This document shows, in pieces, positions 1-8,018 of a stretch of 64,000 bases of DNA. This DNA is from Aquitalea sp. LB_tupeE. Its GTDB lineage: Bacteria; Pseudomonadota; Gammaproteobacteria; Burkholderiales; Chromobacteriaceae. A model generated the notes under the pieces. It was not told the origin of the DNA, did not search any database, and worked only from the letters and a program-made list of their open reading frames with translations. Location of the stretch: contig NZ_JACAXB010000028.1 of NCBI RefSeq assembly GCF_013391415.1, positions 1 through 64,000 on the forward strand, written 5' to 3'. Each line of letters begins with the position of its first letter. Position 1 is the stretch's first letter. The translations under genes and the position numbers were made by a program.

Positions 1-377
1 TTGGGGAACCAGTACTGCATGTATTCGGCCACCGCGGTGACTTCGGTTCCCACCGCCATGACGATGCAGGTCCAGTAACTGTAGCGCACCAGGAAACCGG
101 CCAGCGGGCTGATGTAATGCTCGGCAAATGCACCAAACGAACCGGATGTGGCATGGGCGATGGTCATTTCCGCCAGGCAGCCCATCAGTAGCAGGGTAAT
201 CAGCCCGCCGATGGCGTAGCTGAGCAAGACGCTGGGGCTGGCAAAGCCGATGGCAAACTTGCTGCCCAGAAACAGGCCGGTGCCAATGGCACCACCGATG
301 GCGATCATGCTCATCTGCCGGCCGCTCAGCCGGCGTTGCAGTCCGCTTTCGCGCTGCTGGATGTGGTCAAAACTCAT
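1..377 (-). CDS. APC-family amino acid permease (N-terminal part)
   Basis: Cut by the left edge; only the first 125 residues are in the window. The ATG at 377 follows an AAGGAG ribosome binding site. The N-terminus reads as an amino acid/polyamine/organocation permease: a short cytoplasmic start, then the TM1 signature SMIAIGGAIGTGLFLGS, a second hydrophobic span with an LLMGCLAEM-type motif, and the SGSFGAFAEHYI stretch typical of the AAT subgroup (AroP/PheP/LysP/ProY relatives). It lies 131 bp downstream of kynU on the same strand, so it may bring tryptophan, kynurenine or another aromatic amino acid into the kynurenine route. Substrate is an inference from context only, because the specificity-determining C-terminal parts are missing. 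Confidence 0.85.
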   Translation of the reverse strand, partial: MSFDHIQQRESGLQRRLSGRQMSMIAIGGAIGTGLFLGSKFAIGFASPSVLLSYAIGGLITLLLMGCLAEMTIAHATSGSFGAFAEHYISPLAGFLVRYSYWTCIVMAVGTEVTAVAEYMQYWFP

Positions 378-478
378 GGTTTCTCCTTACCTTCCCTTGG
401 TGGAGCGGCGCATTTCTCTTGGACGTGGCGCGGCCTGGATGCGCTCGGCTCCGCTGATGGTGTGTTGCAGGGTGAGAA

Positions 479-500
479 CCGCCAGCCGGGCGGCTGGCGG
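479..500 (-). terminator. Hairpin between kynU and the permease gene
   Basis: Nine-base-pair GC-rich inverted repeat (CCGCCAGCC / GGCTGGCGG) with a GGGC loop, just after the kynU stop codon. On the minus strand it is followed by TTCTC rather than a clear T run, so it may be a weak terminator or an RNA-stabilising hairpin that separates kynBU from the permease. Confidence 0.4.
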
Positions 501-508
501 GGTGTGGC

Positions 509-1759
509 TCAGGTCACGGCGTGACGCTGCTTGAAGCGCGGCTGGTCCCAGCTGGCGCTGTCCAGGATGTCGCGCAGGATTTCCACGGCATCCCAGATAT
601 CGGTATGGCTCAGATAGAGCGGCGTGATGCCAAAGCGCAGCACTTCCGGCTCGCGGTAGTCACCGATCACCCCGCGGTCGATCAGTGCCTGCATCACGGC
701 ATAGCCCTCGGGGTGGCGATAGCTGACATGGCTGCCACGGCTGGCATGTTCGCGCGGGGTGATCAGCGTCAGCGGATGGTGGGCGCAGCGCTGTTCCACC
801 AGCTGGATGAACAGGTCGGTCAAGGCCAGCGATTTCTCGCGCAGTGCCGCCATGCTGGTTTGCAGCGTGGCGTCCAGCCCGCATTCCACCAGCGACATCG
901 ACAGGATGGGCTGGGTGCCGCACAGAAAACGGCGGATGCCCTGGGCCGGCTGGTAATCGACTGCCATGTCAAACGGGCGCGAGTGGCCCCACCAGCCGGA
1001 CAAGGGTTGCCAGAAGCCATCCTGATGGCGGGCCGCTACCCAGATGAAAGCGGGGGAGCCGGGGCCGCCATTGAGATATTTGTAGGTGCAGCCGACCGCG
1101 AAGTCTGCCTGGGCGGCGTTCAAGTCTACCGGTACCGCGCCTGCCGCATGGGCCAGGTCCCAGATGGTGAGCACGCCATGCTGATGGGCCTGGGCGGTGA
1201 CGGCAGCCATGTCATACATGGCACCGGTACGGTAATTGACGTGGGACAGCAGCAATACCGCCACGTCTTCGTCCACTGCCTGTTCCAGCGACAGGTTGTC
1301 GTCGATCAGCCGCATTTCGTAGCCTTGCTGCAGCAGGTCTATCATGCCCTGGATCATGTACAGGTCGGTGGGGAAGTTGTCGCGCTCGGACACGATGACC
1401 TTGCGCTGCGGGGCTGCTTGCTGCTGGATGCGGATGGCGGCGGCCAGTGCCTTGAAGATATTGAGCGAGGTGGTGTCGGTAATCACCACTTCATCCTTGC
1501 TGGCACCAATCAGCCCGGCCAGCTTGTTGCCCAACCGGCGCGGCAGTTCGAACCAGCCTGCAGTATTCCAGCTGCGGATCAGGCCCACCCCCCATTCCTG
1601 GCGCAATACTTCCAGGCTGCGTCCCTCGGCACTATTGGGCAGCACGCCCAGCGAGTTGCCATCCAGATAGATGACATGGTCCGGCAAGCTGAATTGCTGG
1701 CGCAGGGCGGCCAGTTGATCCTGGCGGTCGGCGGCCAGGCAGTGCTCACGGGTCAGCAT
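509..1759 (-). CDS. kynU: Kynureninase
   Basis: PLP enzyme that cleaves L-kynurenine to anthranilate and alanine in tryptophan catabolism; cytosolic dimer. The 416-residue product has the family's usual length. The PLP-binding lysine lies in [11 protein letters not shown] at residue 227, and the aspartate that contacts the pyridine nitrogen is in DLAHAAGA (about residue 201). The YLDGNSLG N-terminal motif is present. I chose the ATG at 1759 (MLTREHC) over an upstream in-frame ATG because AAAGGAGAG lies just in front of it and the extra 25 residues are not family-like. It starts 28 bp after the kynB stop, so the two form an operon. kynA (tryptophan 2,3-dioxygenase) is not in the visible window. 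Confidence 0.97.
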   Translation of the reverse strand: MLTREHCLAADRQDQLAALRQQFSLPDHVIYLDGNSLGVLPNSAEGRSLEVLRQEWGVGLIRSWNTAGWFELPRRLGNKLAGLIGASKDEVVITDTTSLNIFKALAAAIRIQQQAAPQRKVIVSERDNFPTDLYMIQGMIDLLQQGYEMRLIDDNLSLEQAVDEDVAVLLLSHVNYRTGAMYDMAAVTAQAHQHGVLTIWDLAHAAGAVPVDLNAAQADFAVGCTYKYLNGGPGSPAFIWVAARHQDGFWQPLSGWWGHSRPFDMAVDYQPAQGIRRFLCGTQPILSMSLVECGLDATLQTSMAALREKSLALTDLFIQLVEQRCAHHPLTLITPREHASRGSHVSYRHPEGYAVMQALIDRGVIGDYREPEVLRFGITPLYLSHTDIWDAVEILRDILDSASWDQPRFKQRHAVT

Positions 1760-1787
1760 CGGTCTCTCCTTTGTGGTGCTGTGTTTG

Positions 1788-2426
1788 TTATCGGGGCAGG
1801 ATTGTGCGCAGTACGGCGCGCACCGGACTGGCATCCAGGTTGATCAATTTCAGTGGCAGGGCGATCAGCTCGTAGTCGCCGGGTGGGGTCTCGTCCAGCC
1901 ACAGGTTTTCCAGAATCGCCATGCCGTGGTGGGCAACGGCGTGATGGGCGTCCAGCGTCTTGCTGTCTGCCGCATCCAGCGAGGCGGTATCCACGCCGAT
2001 CAGCCGCACGCCTTGCTGGCCCAGCCAGTGGATGAGTGCCGGGTTCATGGCACAGAACCCGGCATCCCATTGCTGCGGAAACTGCCGGTAACAGCGGATC
2101 AGCAGCCGTGGAGGCAGCGGGCCTGGCTGGTCTGCCAGTGCCTGCTGCAGCCGGAGCAGGGTGAGCAAGGGCGCGGCATCCAGGCAGTGCACCACGCGGC
2201 AGGGGCCAAGGTAGGCATCCAGATCAACCCGGCCAATGGGCAGACCGTCCGCCTGGTAGTGCAGCGGGGCATCGGCATGTGCACCACTGTGTGGCGACAA
2301 GGTCAGCCGGGCGACATTGACCGGGCAGTGTGCATCCAGCTGCCAGGCCGGGCTTTCCTGTAGCGGGGTGTCTCCTGGCCACACTGGCATGCCGGCATAC
2401 AGCGGTGGGCTGATGTCATACAGCAT
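1788..2426 (-). CDS. kynB: Kynurenine formamidase (arylformamidase)
   Basis: Hydrolyses N-formylkynurenine to kynurenine and formate, the step before KynU. The 212-residue product matches the KynB type of cyclase-family metal hydrolases: N-terminal [17 protein letters not shown] and the zinc ligands in [11 protein letters not shown] (His46, His50, Asp52). Start set at ATG 2426 because GGAGAG sits about six bases upstream of it; another ATG four codons earlier overlaps this ribosome binding site and is less likely. First gene of a minus-strand kynB-kynU unit, divergent from an Lrp-type regulator. Confidence 0.95.
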   Translation of the reverse strand: MLYDISPPLYAGMPVWPGDTPLQESPAWQLDAHCPVNVARLTLSPHSGAHADAPLHYQADGLPIGRVDLDAYLGPCRVVHCLDAAPLLTLLRLQQALADQPGPLPPRLLIRCYRQFPQQWDAGFCAMNPALIHWLGQQGVRLIGVDTASLDAADSKTLDAHHAVAHHGMAILENLWLDETPPGDYELIALPLKLINLDASPVRAVLRTILPR

Positions 2427-2474
2427 GGTGCTCTCCATGGGTTAGGCAATTCATGTTAGCACCATGATTCTTTT

Positions 2475-2560
2475 GAAAAATTGCAATTTCAACTTGTGGT
2501 TCTGTAATATTTCGCAGAATATTCAACTAATTTGTTTACATAAGAAAGGAAATTGCAAAT
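2475..2560. promoter_or_regulatory. Likely operators in the kynB / Lrp-regulator divergent region
   Basis: The 130 bp divergent gap is AT-rich against a GC-rich background and holds three symmetric elements: AATTGCAATT (2479-2488, inside a longer imperfect palindrome 2475-2490), AATATT-TCGCAG-AATATT (2506-2523) and AAATTGCAAAT (2550-2560) directly at the regulator start. Lrp/AsnC proteins bind degenerate A/T-rich palindromes repeated on one DNA face. Assignment to the adjacent KynR-like regulator is inference. Confidence 0.5.
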
Positions 2561-3029
2561 GCAGCTGGATGCCATTGATGTGCGGATTCTTTCTGCATTG
2601 CAGCACAACGGCCGGCTCAGCAATCAGGACCTGGCCGACCAGGTGGCGCTGTCACCATCGGCCTGTCTGCGCCGGGTGCGTGCGCTGGAGGAGGGCGGCT
2701 TGATACGCGGCTATCATGCCGAACTGAACGCGCTGGCCCTGGGCTTCGAGCTGGAAGCCATCGTGCAGGTGACGCTGGATCGTAGCCGCGATGACTGGCA
2801 TGACGAGTTCTTGCAGCAGATCGAAGCGTTCGAGGAGGTGACTGCCGCCTTTGTGGTGACTGGCCCGTGCAATTACATCCTGCAGGTGCGCTGTCGCAGT
2901 TTGCCGGCGTTTTCCGAATTTATTGTCGAGAAGCTGAACAAAGTGCCTGGCATGCGTGATTTCAGTTCTTTTATCGTGCTGAAAATCGTCAAGGACACGC
3001 GCGACCGCTTGCCGTTGCGGCCCATCTGA
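2559..3029 (+). CDS. kynR: Lrp/AsnC-family regulator, probably of kynBU (KynR-like)
   Basis: 156-residue transcription regulator. N-terminal winged helix-turn-helix (residues about 3-60: LDAIDVRILSALQHNGRLSNQ then LADQVALSPSACLRRVRALE) and C-terminal RAM ligand-binding domain ending with the IVLKIVKDT strand. Start is ATG 2559, eight bases after AAGGA; an in-frame TTG two codons upstream is too close to it. Divergent from kynB, the same arrangement as KynR in Pseudomonas, which activates kyn genes in response to kynurenine. The symbol is by analogy of family and position. Confidence 0.85.
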   Translation: MQLDAIDVRILSALQHNGRLSNQDLADQVALSPSACLRRVRALEEGGLIRGYHAELNALALGFELEAIVQVTLDRSRDDWHDEFLQQIEAFEEVTAAFVVTGPCNYILQVRCRSLPAFSEFIVEKLNKVPGMRDFSSFIVLKIVKDTRDRLPLRPI

Positions 3030-3195
3030 ACCGGATGGCAGTGGCCGTAACAATGTGGGCCTATGCTGTCTGATAAGCGACTGTCTGTCGTATCGGCTGT
3101 AACTTACCTGTGGTGTGAGCAAAAACTCTAGAAAAGTGGATTTTGTGGCGGAGGTTGGGGGATAATGCCGCCCAGCCAAACTGAGGTGCATCAAA

Positions 3196-4440
3196 ATGAA
3201 GTGTGTTGACGATTTCCGCCTGCGTCTGGGCAAGCAAGAACTGGTTCCCATCATGGTGGGCGGCATGGGTGTGGACATCTCCACCGTCGCCCTGTCGCTG
3301 GAGGCTGCCCGACTGGGGGGTATCGGCCATATTTCCGATGCCATGGTACCCACGGTGACGGACCGTCGCTTCAACACCAAGTTTGTCAAAGACAAGCTCA
3401 AGCAATACAAATTCAACGTCGAAAACGCCGACAAGTCGGTGGTGAAGTTTGATCTGGACATCCTGGCCGAAGCCACCAGGCTGCATGTCGGCTCGGCCAT
3501 GGAAGCCAAAAAGGGCGACGGGCTGATTTTCATCAACTGCATGGAAAAGCTCACCATGAACGCGCCCAAGGAAACCCTGCGCGTCCGCATGCAAACCGCC
3601 ATGGATGCCGGTATCGACGGCATTACCCTGGCCGCTGGCCTGCATCTGGGTTCCTTTTCGCTGATTGAAGATCACCCGCGTTTCCGCGATGTGAAGCTGG
3701 GCATCATTGTTTCGTCCCTGCGCGCCTTGCAGCTGTTCCTGAAGAAGTCTGCCCGTACCGGTCGTCTGCCGGACTACGTGGTGGTGGAAGGCCCGCTGGC
3801 TGGCGGCCATCTGGGCTTTGGCATGGACTGGGCGCAGTACGATCTGGCCACCATCGTGGCGGAAATCCATGCCTGGATGCAGGCGGAAAAGCTGGATATC
3901 CCGCTGATTCCGGCTGGTGGCATCTTCACCGGCAGCGATGCGGTCGGCTTCCTGGAAAACGGTGCCAGTGCCGTGCAAGTGGCCACCCGCTTTACCGTCA
4001 CCCGCGAATGTGGTCTGCCGGAAAAAGTACAGCAGGAATACTTCAAGGCCACTGAGGACGATATCGAGGTGAACCAGCTGTCGCCGACCGGTTACCCGAT
4101 GCGCATGATCAAGTCCTGCCCGGCCATTGGCGATGGCATTCGTCCCAATTGCGAGGCTTACGGCTATCTCTTGGACGCCAATGGCAGCTGTTCCTATATC
4201 CAGGCTTACAACCGCGAAGTGGCCGCCCATCCGGGTGAGCGCCGCATCAAGGTGATGGACAAGACCTGTCTGTGTACCCACATGCGTAATTTCGATTGCT
4301 GGACTTGCGGTCAGTACACCTACCGCCTGAAGGATACGACCCGTCGCAATGAAGACGGCAGCTACCAGATTCTCAGCGCCGAGCATGTGTTCAAGGATTA
4401 CCAGTTCAGCAAGGATGGCAAGGTAGCCCTGCCGGATTGA
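3196..4440 (+). CDS. Nitronate monooxygenase-family flavoprotein with C-terminal cysteine cluster
   Basis: 414-residue TIM-barrel FMN protein of the nitronate monooxygenase / 2-nitropropane dioxygenase superfamily. Visible hallmarks: N-terminal VPIMVGGMGVDIS (flavin-binding loop), VVVEGPLAGGHLGFG in mid-protein, and IPAGGIFTGSDAVGFLENGASAVQ (phosphate-binding glycines, given here by its parts). It is longer than a plain monooxygenase: after about residue 355 comes a cysteine-rich tail (CLCTH, then CWTCGQYTY), with more cysteines near SCPAIGDGIRPNC, which could bind metal or an Fe-S cluster. Stands alone and is closed by a strong terminator. The true substrate cannot be read from sequence; nitronate detoxification or an enoyl-reductase-like role are both possible. 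Confidence 0.8.
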   Translation: MKCVDDFRLRLGKQELVPIMVGGMGVDISTVALSLEAARLGGIGHISDAMVPTVTDRRFNTKFVKDKLKQYKFNVENADKSVVKFDLDILAEATRLHVGSAMEAKKGDGLIFINCMEKLTMNAPKETLRVRMQTAMDAGIDGITLAAGLHLGSFSLIEDHPRFRDVKLGIIVSSLRALQLFLKKSARTGRLPDYVVVEGPLAGGHLGFGMDWAQYDLATIVAEIHAWMQAEKLDIPLIPAGGIFTGSDAVGFLENGASAVQVATRFTVTRECGLPEKVQQEYFKATEDDIEVNQLSPTGYPMRMIKSCPAIGDGIRPNCEAYGYLLDANGSCSYIQAYNREVAAHPGERRIKVMDKTCLCTHMRNFDCWTCGQYTYRLKDTTRRNEDGSYQILSAEHVFKDYQFSKDGKVALPD

Positions 4441-4480
4441 TAAGGTACACAAACCCGGTCTGGCTGGACCGGTAGTGGAG

Positions 4481-4513
4481 AATGGCGAAACGCTGCGGCG
4501 CTTCGCCATTTTT
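4481..4513 (+). terminator. Rho-independent terminator after the nitronate monooxygenase-type gene
   Basis: AATGGCGAA / TTCGCCATT arms with further pairing (CGC/GCG) inside the loop, running into TTTTTC. Confidence 0.8.
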
Positions 4514-4577
4514 CTTGTTGAAGCGGTACTGGCAGTAGTATTGTCAGAGCCTGTCTTGTCACTGTTTGAGGATTGCC

Positions 4578-5183
4578 ATGACGGAACATCTGGACCCCGC
4601 CACCACCGCCCTGATTCTGATCGACTTGCAACAGGGCATCCTGGGTTTTGCCAAACAGCCTTATGACACCGAGCAGGTGCTGGAACATTCTGCTGCACTG
4701 GCCAAGGCGTTTCGTGCTGCCGGTGCACCGGTGGTACTGGTGCGGGTAGGCTGGTCGGCGGATGGCGGCGATGCCCTGCAACTGCCGACCGATCTGGTGC
4801 CACCGGCCACGCCGGTGCCGGATAACTGGCTGCAACAACCGGCCGAACTGGAAGTGGCGGCCAGTGATATCCAGATCATCAAGCGGCAGTGGAATGCGTT
4901 TTACGGCACCGAGCTGGATTTGCAGCTGCGCCGCCGTGGCATCCGCACCATTGTACTGGCTGGCATTTCCACCCATATCGGGGTGGATTCCACCGCCCGT
5001 TCCGCCTGGGAGCGCAATTACGCCGTGGTGCTGGCAGAAGATGCCATGAGCTGCCAGGTGCTGGAGTGTCACCAGTTTTCCGTCAAGCACATTTTCCCGC
5101 GCCTTGGCCGGGTGCGCAGTACGGCCCAGGTCTTGCAAGCCCTGGCAGCCGGGAAGGATGGCAGTGAGTCGTTATCCGCTTGA
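4578..5183 (+). CDS. yecD: Isochorismatase-fold hydrolase, YecD type
   Basis: 201-residue alpha/beta/alpha protein of the cysteine-hydrolase/isochorismatase superfamily, closely resembling E. coli YecD. Catalytic-site Asp16 in LILIDLQQGIL and the lysine in IIKRQWNAFYGT are present. The usual nucleophilic cysteine is absent: the motif reads GISTHIGVDSTAR, with glycine where amidases have cysteine, as in EntB-type isochorismatases (HIG). So a vinyl-ether hydrolase activity is more plausible than an amidase. ATG 4578 follows GAGG. Overlaps the arfB start, implying translational coupling. Natural substrate unknown. Confidence 0.85.
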   Translation: MTEHLDPATTALILIDLQQGILGFAKQPYDTEQVLEHSAALAKAFRAAGAPVVLVRVGWSADGGDALQLPTDLVPPATPVPDNWLQQPAELEVAASDIQIIKRQWNAFYGTELDLQLRRRGIRTIVLAGISTHIGVDSTARSAWERNYAVVLAEDAMSCQVLECHQFSVKHIFPRLGRVRSTAQVLQALAAGKDGSESLSA

Positions 5184-5565
5184 TCCGAACCAGATTGAAC
5201 TGACGGCGATCCGGGCGCAGGGTGCCGGGGGGCAGAATGTCAACAAGGTGTCTTCCGCCATTCATCTGCGTTTCGATGTGATGGCGTCCAGCCTGCCCGA
5301 TCACATCAAGCAGCGGCTGCTGGCAATGGCCGATGCCCGGCTGAGCAAGCAGGGCATCATCATCATCAAGGCGCAGCAGCACCGCACACAGGAGTTGAAC
5401 CGGGATGATGCGCTGGCACGGCTGCAAGCCATGGTGGATGCGGTTTCTCACCAACCCAAGGCCCGGCTGTCCACCCGGCCTACCTATGGCTCACGTCAGC
5501 GCAGGCTGGAGGGCAAGTCCCGGCGTAGCGGTATCAAGGCCTTGCGTGGCCGGGTGGATGACTGA
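5164..5565 (+). CDS. arfB: Alternative ribosome-rescue factor / peptidyl-tRNA hydrolase ArfB
   Basis: 133-residue class-I release-factor-like protein that frees stalled ribosomes without a stop codon. The GGQ hydrolysis motif is in AQGAGGQNVNKVSSAIHLRF (GGQ at residues 22-24), and the basic C-terminal tail (RPTYGSRQRRLEGKSRRSG) that enters the empty mRNA channel is present. The GTG at 5164 has AAGGA five bases upstream; an ATG two codons earlier (5158) sits directly against that site, so GTG is preferred although ATG is possible. Overlaps the end of yecD by 20 bp. Confidence 0.93.
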   Translation: MSRYPLDPNQIELTAIRAQGAGGQNVNKVSSAIHLRFDVMASSLPDHIKQRLLAMADARLSKQGIIIIKAQQHRTQELNRDDALARLQAMVDAVSHQPKARLSTRPTYGSRQRRLEGKSRRSGIKALRGRVDD

Positions 5566-5580
5566 AGCACCAAGGAAGGC

Positions 5581-6780
5581 TCAGGCGCGACGACTGGATT
5601 GGCAGCTGGGGAAAATGTGCTTGGCCAGTTCTTCAGCCGGAACCGGTTTGCACAGCAAAAAGCCTTGTAGTTCGATATCCGGATGGTGCGCACACAGGTA
5701 GTCCAGGTCCTGCGGGCTGTCTATGCCTTCCGCCACCATGCGCAGGCCCAGTTCACGTGCAATATTGGCCATGCCGGCAATGATGCTCTGGCTGCGCGCA
5801 TCCTGATGGATGTCCTTGATCAGGATGCGGTCGAACTTCAGCTCGGTCAGTGGCAGGTTCTTGATGTGTTCCAGCGTGGTGTGGCCGGTGCCAAAGTCAT
5901 CCAGTGACAGCTCGAAGCCACGCATGCGCAGGCGCAGCAAGGTTGCCAGCGTGTGGCCGAAATTGGTGAAGGCCATGGTTTCGGTGATTTCTAGCACGAT
6001 GCGGTCAAACGCCAGGCCGCGCGATTCCACTTGTTCCACCAGCCAGTCCAGAAATTCCCGGTCATCCAGCAAGCGGCGCGACAGATTGATAGACAGTCGC
6101 AAGTCCTGTGTTTCCGGGCCGCGCATCAGCAAGTCCAGGCTGGTTTGCACGATACGGTGGGTCAGCAGCGAAATGAAGCCCTCGTGTTCCAGCATGCCAA
6201 TGAACTGGTTAGGCCCCAAAATGCCCATGGTGGGATGACGCCAGCGCGCCAGGGCTTCGATTTGCACCGCCTTGCCCTGGCGCAAGTCGTAAATGGGTTG
6301 ATAGAAGGCACAGAACTGGTTGTGGGCCAGCCCGGTGATGATGTCTATCAGCGGCAGGCTGCTTTTGTTGTCGATGATGTCCTTTGGCAAGTCCAGCAAG
6401 CGGGTGATTTCGGTCAGGAACAGATTGTCATCAATCGGTTTGGCCAGATGGCCAATACCGGTGAAGCCCAGCTCCTGCGCGGCACGCACGCTATTGGCCA
6501 GCAAGTCGGGCGAATGTCCGCTGATCAGCAGCAATGACGGAATGTGCGGTTGGCGCGACAGCTGTTCCACCAGCTCGATGCCATCCATGCCTGGCATGTT
6601 CAGGTCGGTAATCACCAGGTCCAGCCTGGGTATCTTGCGGCTGAGCTGGAATGCCCAGGTACCATCGGCGGCTTCGTGGATGATGGCATTGGGAATTTGC
6701 TGGCACAGCGCTTTGAGTAGCTTGCGCTGGCTGCTGCTGTCTTCGGCGAGCAGGATCTGTCTTGGCGGTTTGCGGTTCAT
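5581..6780 (-). CDS. Response regulator with EAL c-di-GMP phosphodiesterase domain
   Basis: 399 residues: REC domain (about 8-130; acidic pocket LLAEDSS, phospho-acceptor Asp59 in LVITDLNMPGMDG, conserved Lys in LAKP) joined to an EAL domain (about 155-395). Catalytic features look intact: EAL at 175-177 (IEALARW), NLS, LEITET, LDDFGTG, LKFDR and QGFLLCKP. Same two-domain build as RocR/PvrR of Pseudomonas, so it probably hydrolyses c-di-GMP under phosphorylation control and could affect the motility/attachment switch. No histidine kinase is adjacent (orphan). The start ATG 6780 lacks a clear ribosome binding site; the start is somewhat uncertain. Confidence 0.92.
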   Translation of the reverse strand: MNRKPPRQILLAEDSSSQRKLLKALCQQIPNAIIHEAADGTWAFQLSRKIPRLDLVITDLNMPGMDGIELVEQLSRQPHIPSLLLISGHSPDLLANSVRAAQELGFTGIGHLAKPIDDNLFLTEITRLLDLPKDIIDNKSSLPLIDIITGLAHNQFCAFYQPIYDLRQGKAVQIEALARWRHPTMGILGPNQFIGMLEHEGFISLLTHRIVQTSLDLLMRGPETQDLRLSINLSRRLLDDREFLDWLVEQVESRGLAFDRIVLEITETMAFTNFGHTLATLLRLRMRGFELSLDDFGTGHTTLEHIKNLPLTELKFDRILIKDIHQDARSQSIIAGMANIARELGLRMVAEGIDSPQDLDYLCAHHPDIELQGFLLCKPVPAEELAKHIFPSCQSSRRA

Positions 6781-7147
6781 GGCAGGCGCGCACGGCAGTG
6801 GATATTTCTCAATCTAAGCAGGTGTCATGCGATCTTTCCAGTTAAAAAACCGTGAAAGCTCAAGTCCTTTAAGGGAATTGCTGGCCTGTTATGCTGGCTT
6901 TAATGGATTGTTGAAAAATAATGGCAATACCATGAAGGCCAGTGTGTATATTCTGAACCCGAGAGATGAGTGCGGAGGCGGGAGAAAATGACGTACGCCC
7001 GGCATCTCGCCACAGGGTGGGCGAATGGTTCCGGGCGGTGCATGATGCAATGCGGCTGGCTGGACGGGCTTCAAGCCCGCAAGCAAGCGGCACAAGACTG
7101 CGCGACCTGCTCAGGTGGGCTGAAGGTCGCGAGACGAGATGACTTGC
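6781..7147. other. Intergenic region with two hairpins; no convincing gene
   Basis: About 370 bp between the REC-EAL start and the end of the IF-1 paralogue. It holds a perfect 15-bp palindrome CGGGCTTCAAGCCCG (7065-7079) and an 8-bp stem CGCGACCT / AGGTCGCG (7101-7131), both just downstream of infA on its strand and possibly involved in 3' end formation, though no T run follows. Short ORFs on both strands (for example 6970-7161 plus) lack ribosome binding sites and family resemblance, so I do not call them. Confidence 0.4.
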
Positions 7148-7411
7148 TTAGCGACGCTTGAAATGCTGCGGTGCCTGGCCGCCGACCGGTGCGGTCGGGT
7201 GGCGGAAGTTGATGCGACCCTTGGTCAGGTCGTACGGCGACATTTCCACGGTCACACGGTCACCCACCAGTACGCGGATACGGTGCATTTTCATTTTACC
7301 CGAGCCATAGGCCAGGATTTCCACATTGTTGTCCAGGCGCACGCGAAAGCGCGATTCCGGCAGCATTTCAATAACGACGCCTTGCAGTTCGATCATGTCT
7401 TCTTTGGACAT
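7148..7411 (-). CDS. infA: Translation initiation factor IF-1 (stand-alone paralogue)
   Basis: 87-residue OB-fold protein: [20 protein letters not shown], then [32 protein letters not shown], all IF-1 signatures. It is longer than the canonical 72-residue factor, ending in a basic extension ([18 protein letters not shown]). Betaproteobacteria often carry a second IF-1 gene of this type outside the ribosomal protein operon, where infA usually lies next to secY/rpmJ; here there is no ribosomal protein neighbour, so this is probably that paralogue. AAGGA precedes the ATG. Transcribed from a good promoter about 200 bp upstream through a hairpin-rich leader. It may be cold- or stress-responsive, but that is inference. 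Confidence 0.92.
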   Translation of the reverse strand: MSKEDMIELQGVVIEMLPESRFRVRLDNNVEILAYGSGKMKMHRIRVLVGDRVTVEMSPYDLTKGRINFRHPTAPVGGQAPQHFKRR

Positions 7412-7610
7412 TAACGATTCCTTTCAGTGTAACGGGGGGGCCAATAGCCCATGCGGCAGTCCCTCACGGAGCGCCGCATGATCTGCGATAACAGATTGCT
7501 TCTATCGATAACCAAGCAGGTAAGACTGGCAGCACACACGCTAGTGTGCCGTTACCAAGGCAAGGCAGACGGATTGAAACCCCGGTTGGGGAACGGTCCG
7601 GAAGGAGGCA
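7412..7610 (-). ncRNA. Hairpin-rich 5' leader of infA (candidate regulatory RNA)
   Basis: On the minus strand the roughly 200 nt between the predicted transcription start and the infA ATG can form consecutive simple stems: CCCC-AACC-GGGG, GCACAC-TAGC-GTGTGC, GCTT...AAGC enclosing TATCGATA, ATCTG-TTATCG-CAGAT, CATGCGGC...GCCGCATG, and GGGC-TATT-GCCC-like pairing just before the ribosome binding site. This is far more structure than chance would give over 200 nt. No known riboswitch family is recognised. It could control IF-1 translation or be processed as a small RNA. Confidence 0.45.
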
Positions 7611-7616
7611 GCGCGC

Positions 7617-7645
7617 ATTATACGGCTAAATGGCTGATTTGTCAG
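7617..7645 (-). promoter_or_regulatory. Sigma-70 promoter of the IF-1 paralogue
   Basis: On the minus strand: -35 CTGACA (five of six consensus bases), exactly 17 bp spacer, -10 TATAAT (perfect). Predicted start near 7610, giving a leader of about 200 nt. Confidence 0.75.
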
Positions 7646-8018
7646 CATAAATGAACAGTGAAGCTGCATTTGCTGCTGTATGCACTGTGTCAGCAGCAAA
7701 AACACTTATGCATCCGCAGCTTAGCCGCTGTTGTTTGCATGCCGCACCGCTTGTTGGCAACGGCTGTGGGCCTGGCCTGGAGGCATGCTGTCCTGCAGTG
7801 CAGGTGGTGCCGGCTAGTGGCAAGTTGGTAAAGACAAATACTTGATTTATGTCACAAAAGGAAAATTCAACATTCATATTCTTACAATTCAATACAAAAA
7901 TGCACTGGATTATTCTTTCTTGAGCTGACATCCTGTAGGGTTTCGATTATCACGTTTTGCTGATATTCAAATCGAGGCAAAACGTTATCAGTTGTAAACT
8001 CTGTAGTAGGACAGACTT
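7646..8018 (+). promoter_or_regulatory. Upstream region of lysP with an inverted repeat
   Basis: The 370 bp before lysP hold no gene. ACGTTTTGC (7952-7960) and GCAAAACGT (7977-7985) form a perfect 9-bp inverted repeat with a 16-nt loop, ending about 33 nt before the lysP ATG. It may be an operator or an mRNA hairpin. I do not recognise a lysine riboswitch. Confidence 0.4.

Noticed and set aside
521-1843. 440-codon open frame antisense to kynU.
   Set aside because: Shadow of the GC-rich kynU gene; composition lacks family features and there is no start signal.
3061-4803. 580-codon open frame antisense to the nitronate monooxygenase-type gene.
   Set aside because: His/Gly/Gln-rich shadow translation opposite a well-supported flavoprotein; no start site.
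6970-7161. Short plus-strand ORF with a Cys-containing product between the REC-EAL gene and infA.
   Set aside because: No ribosome binding site, no family resemblance, and its 3' end overlaps infA antisense; coding is not supported.
7599-7616. GGTCCGGAAGGAGGCAGC on the plus strand, close to the universal SRP (4.5S) RNA tip motif.
   Set aside because: Flanking sequences do not pair as the SRP helix requires and no 5'/3' closing stem exists; the same bases are the start of the infA leader on the other strand. Infernal with the bacterial small SRP model would settle it.
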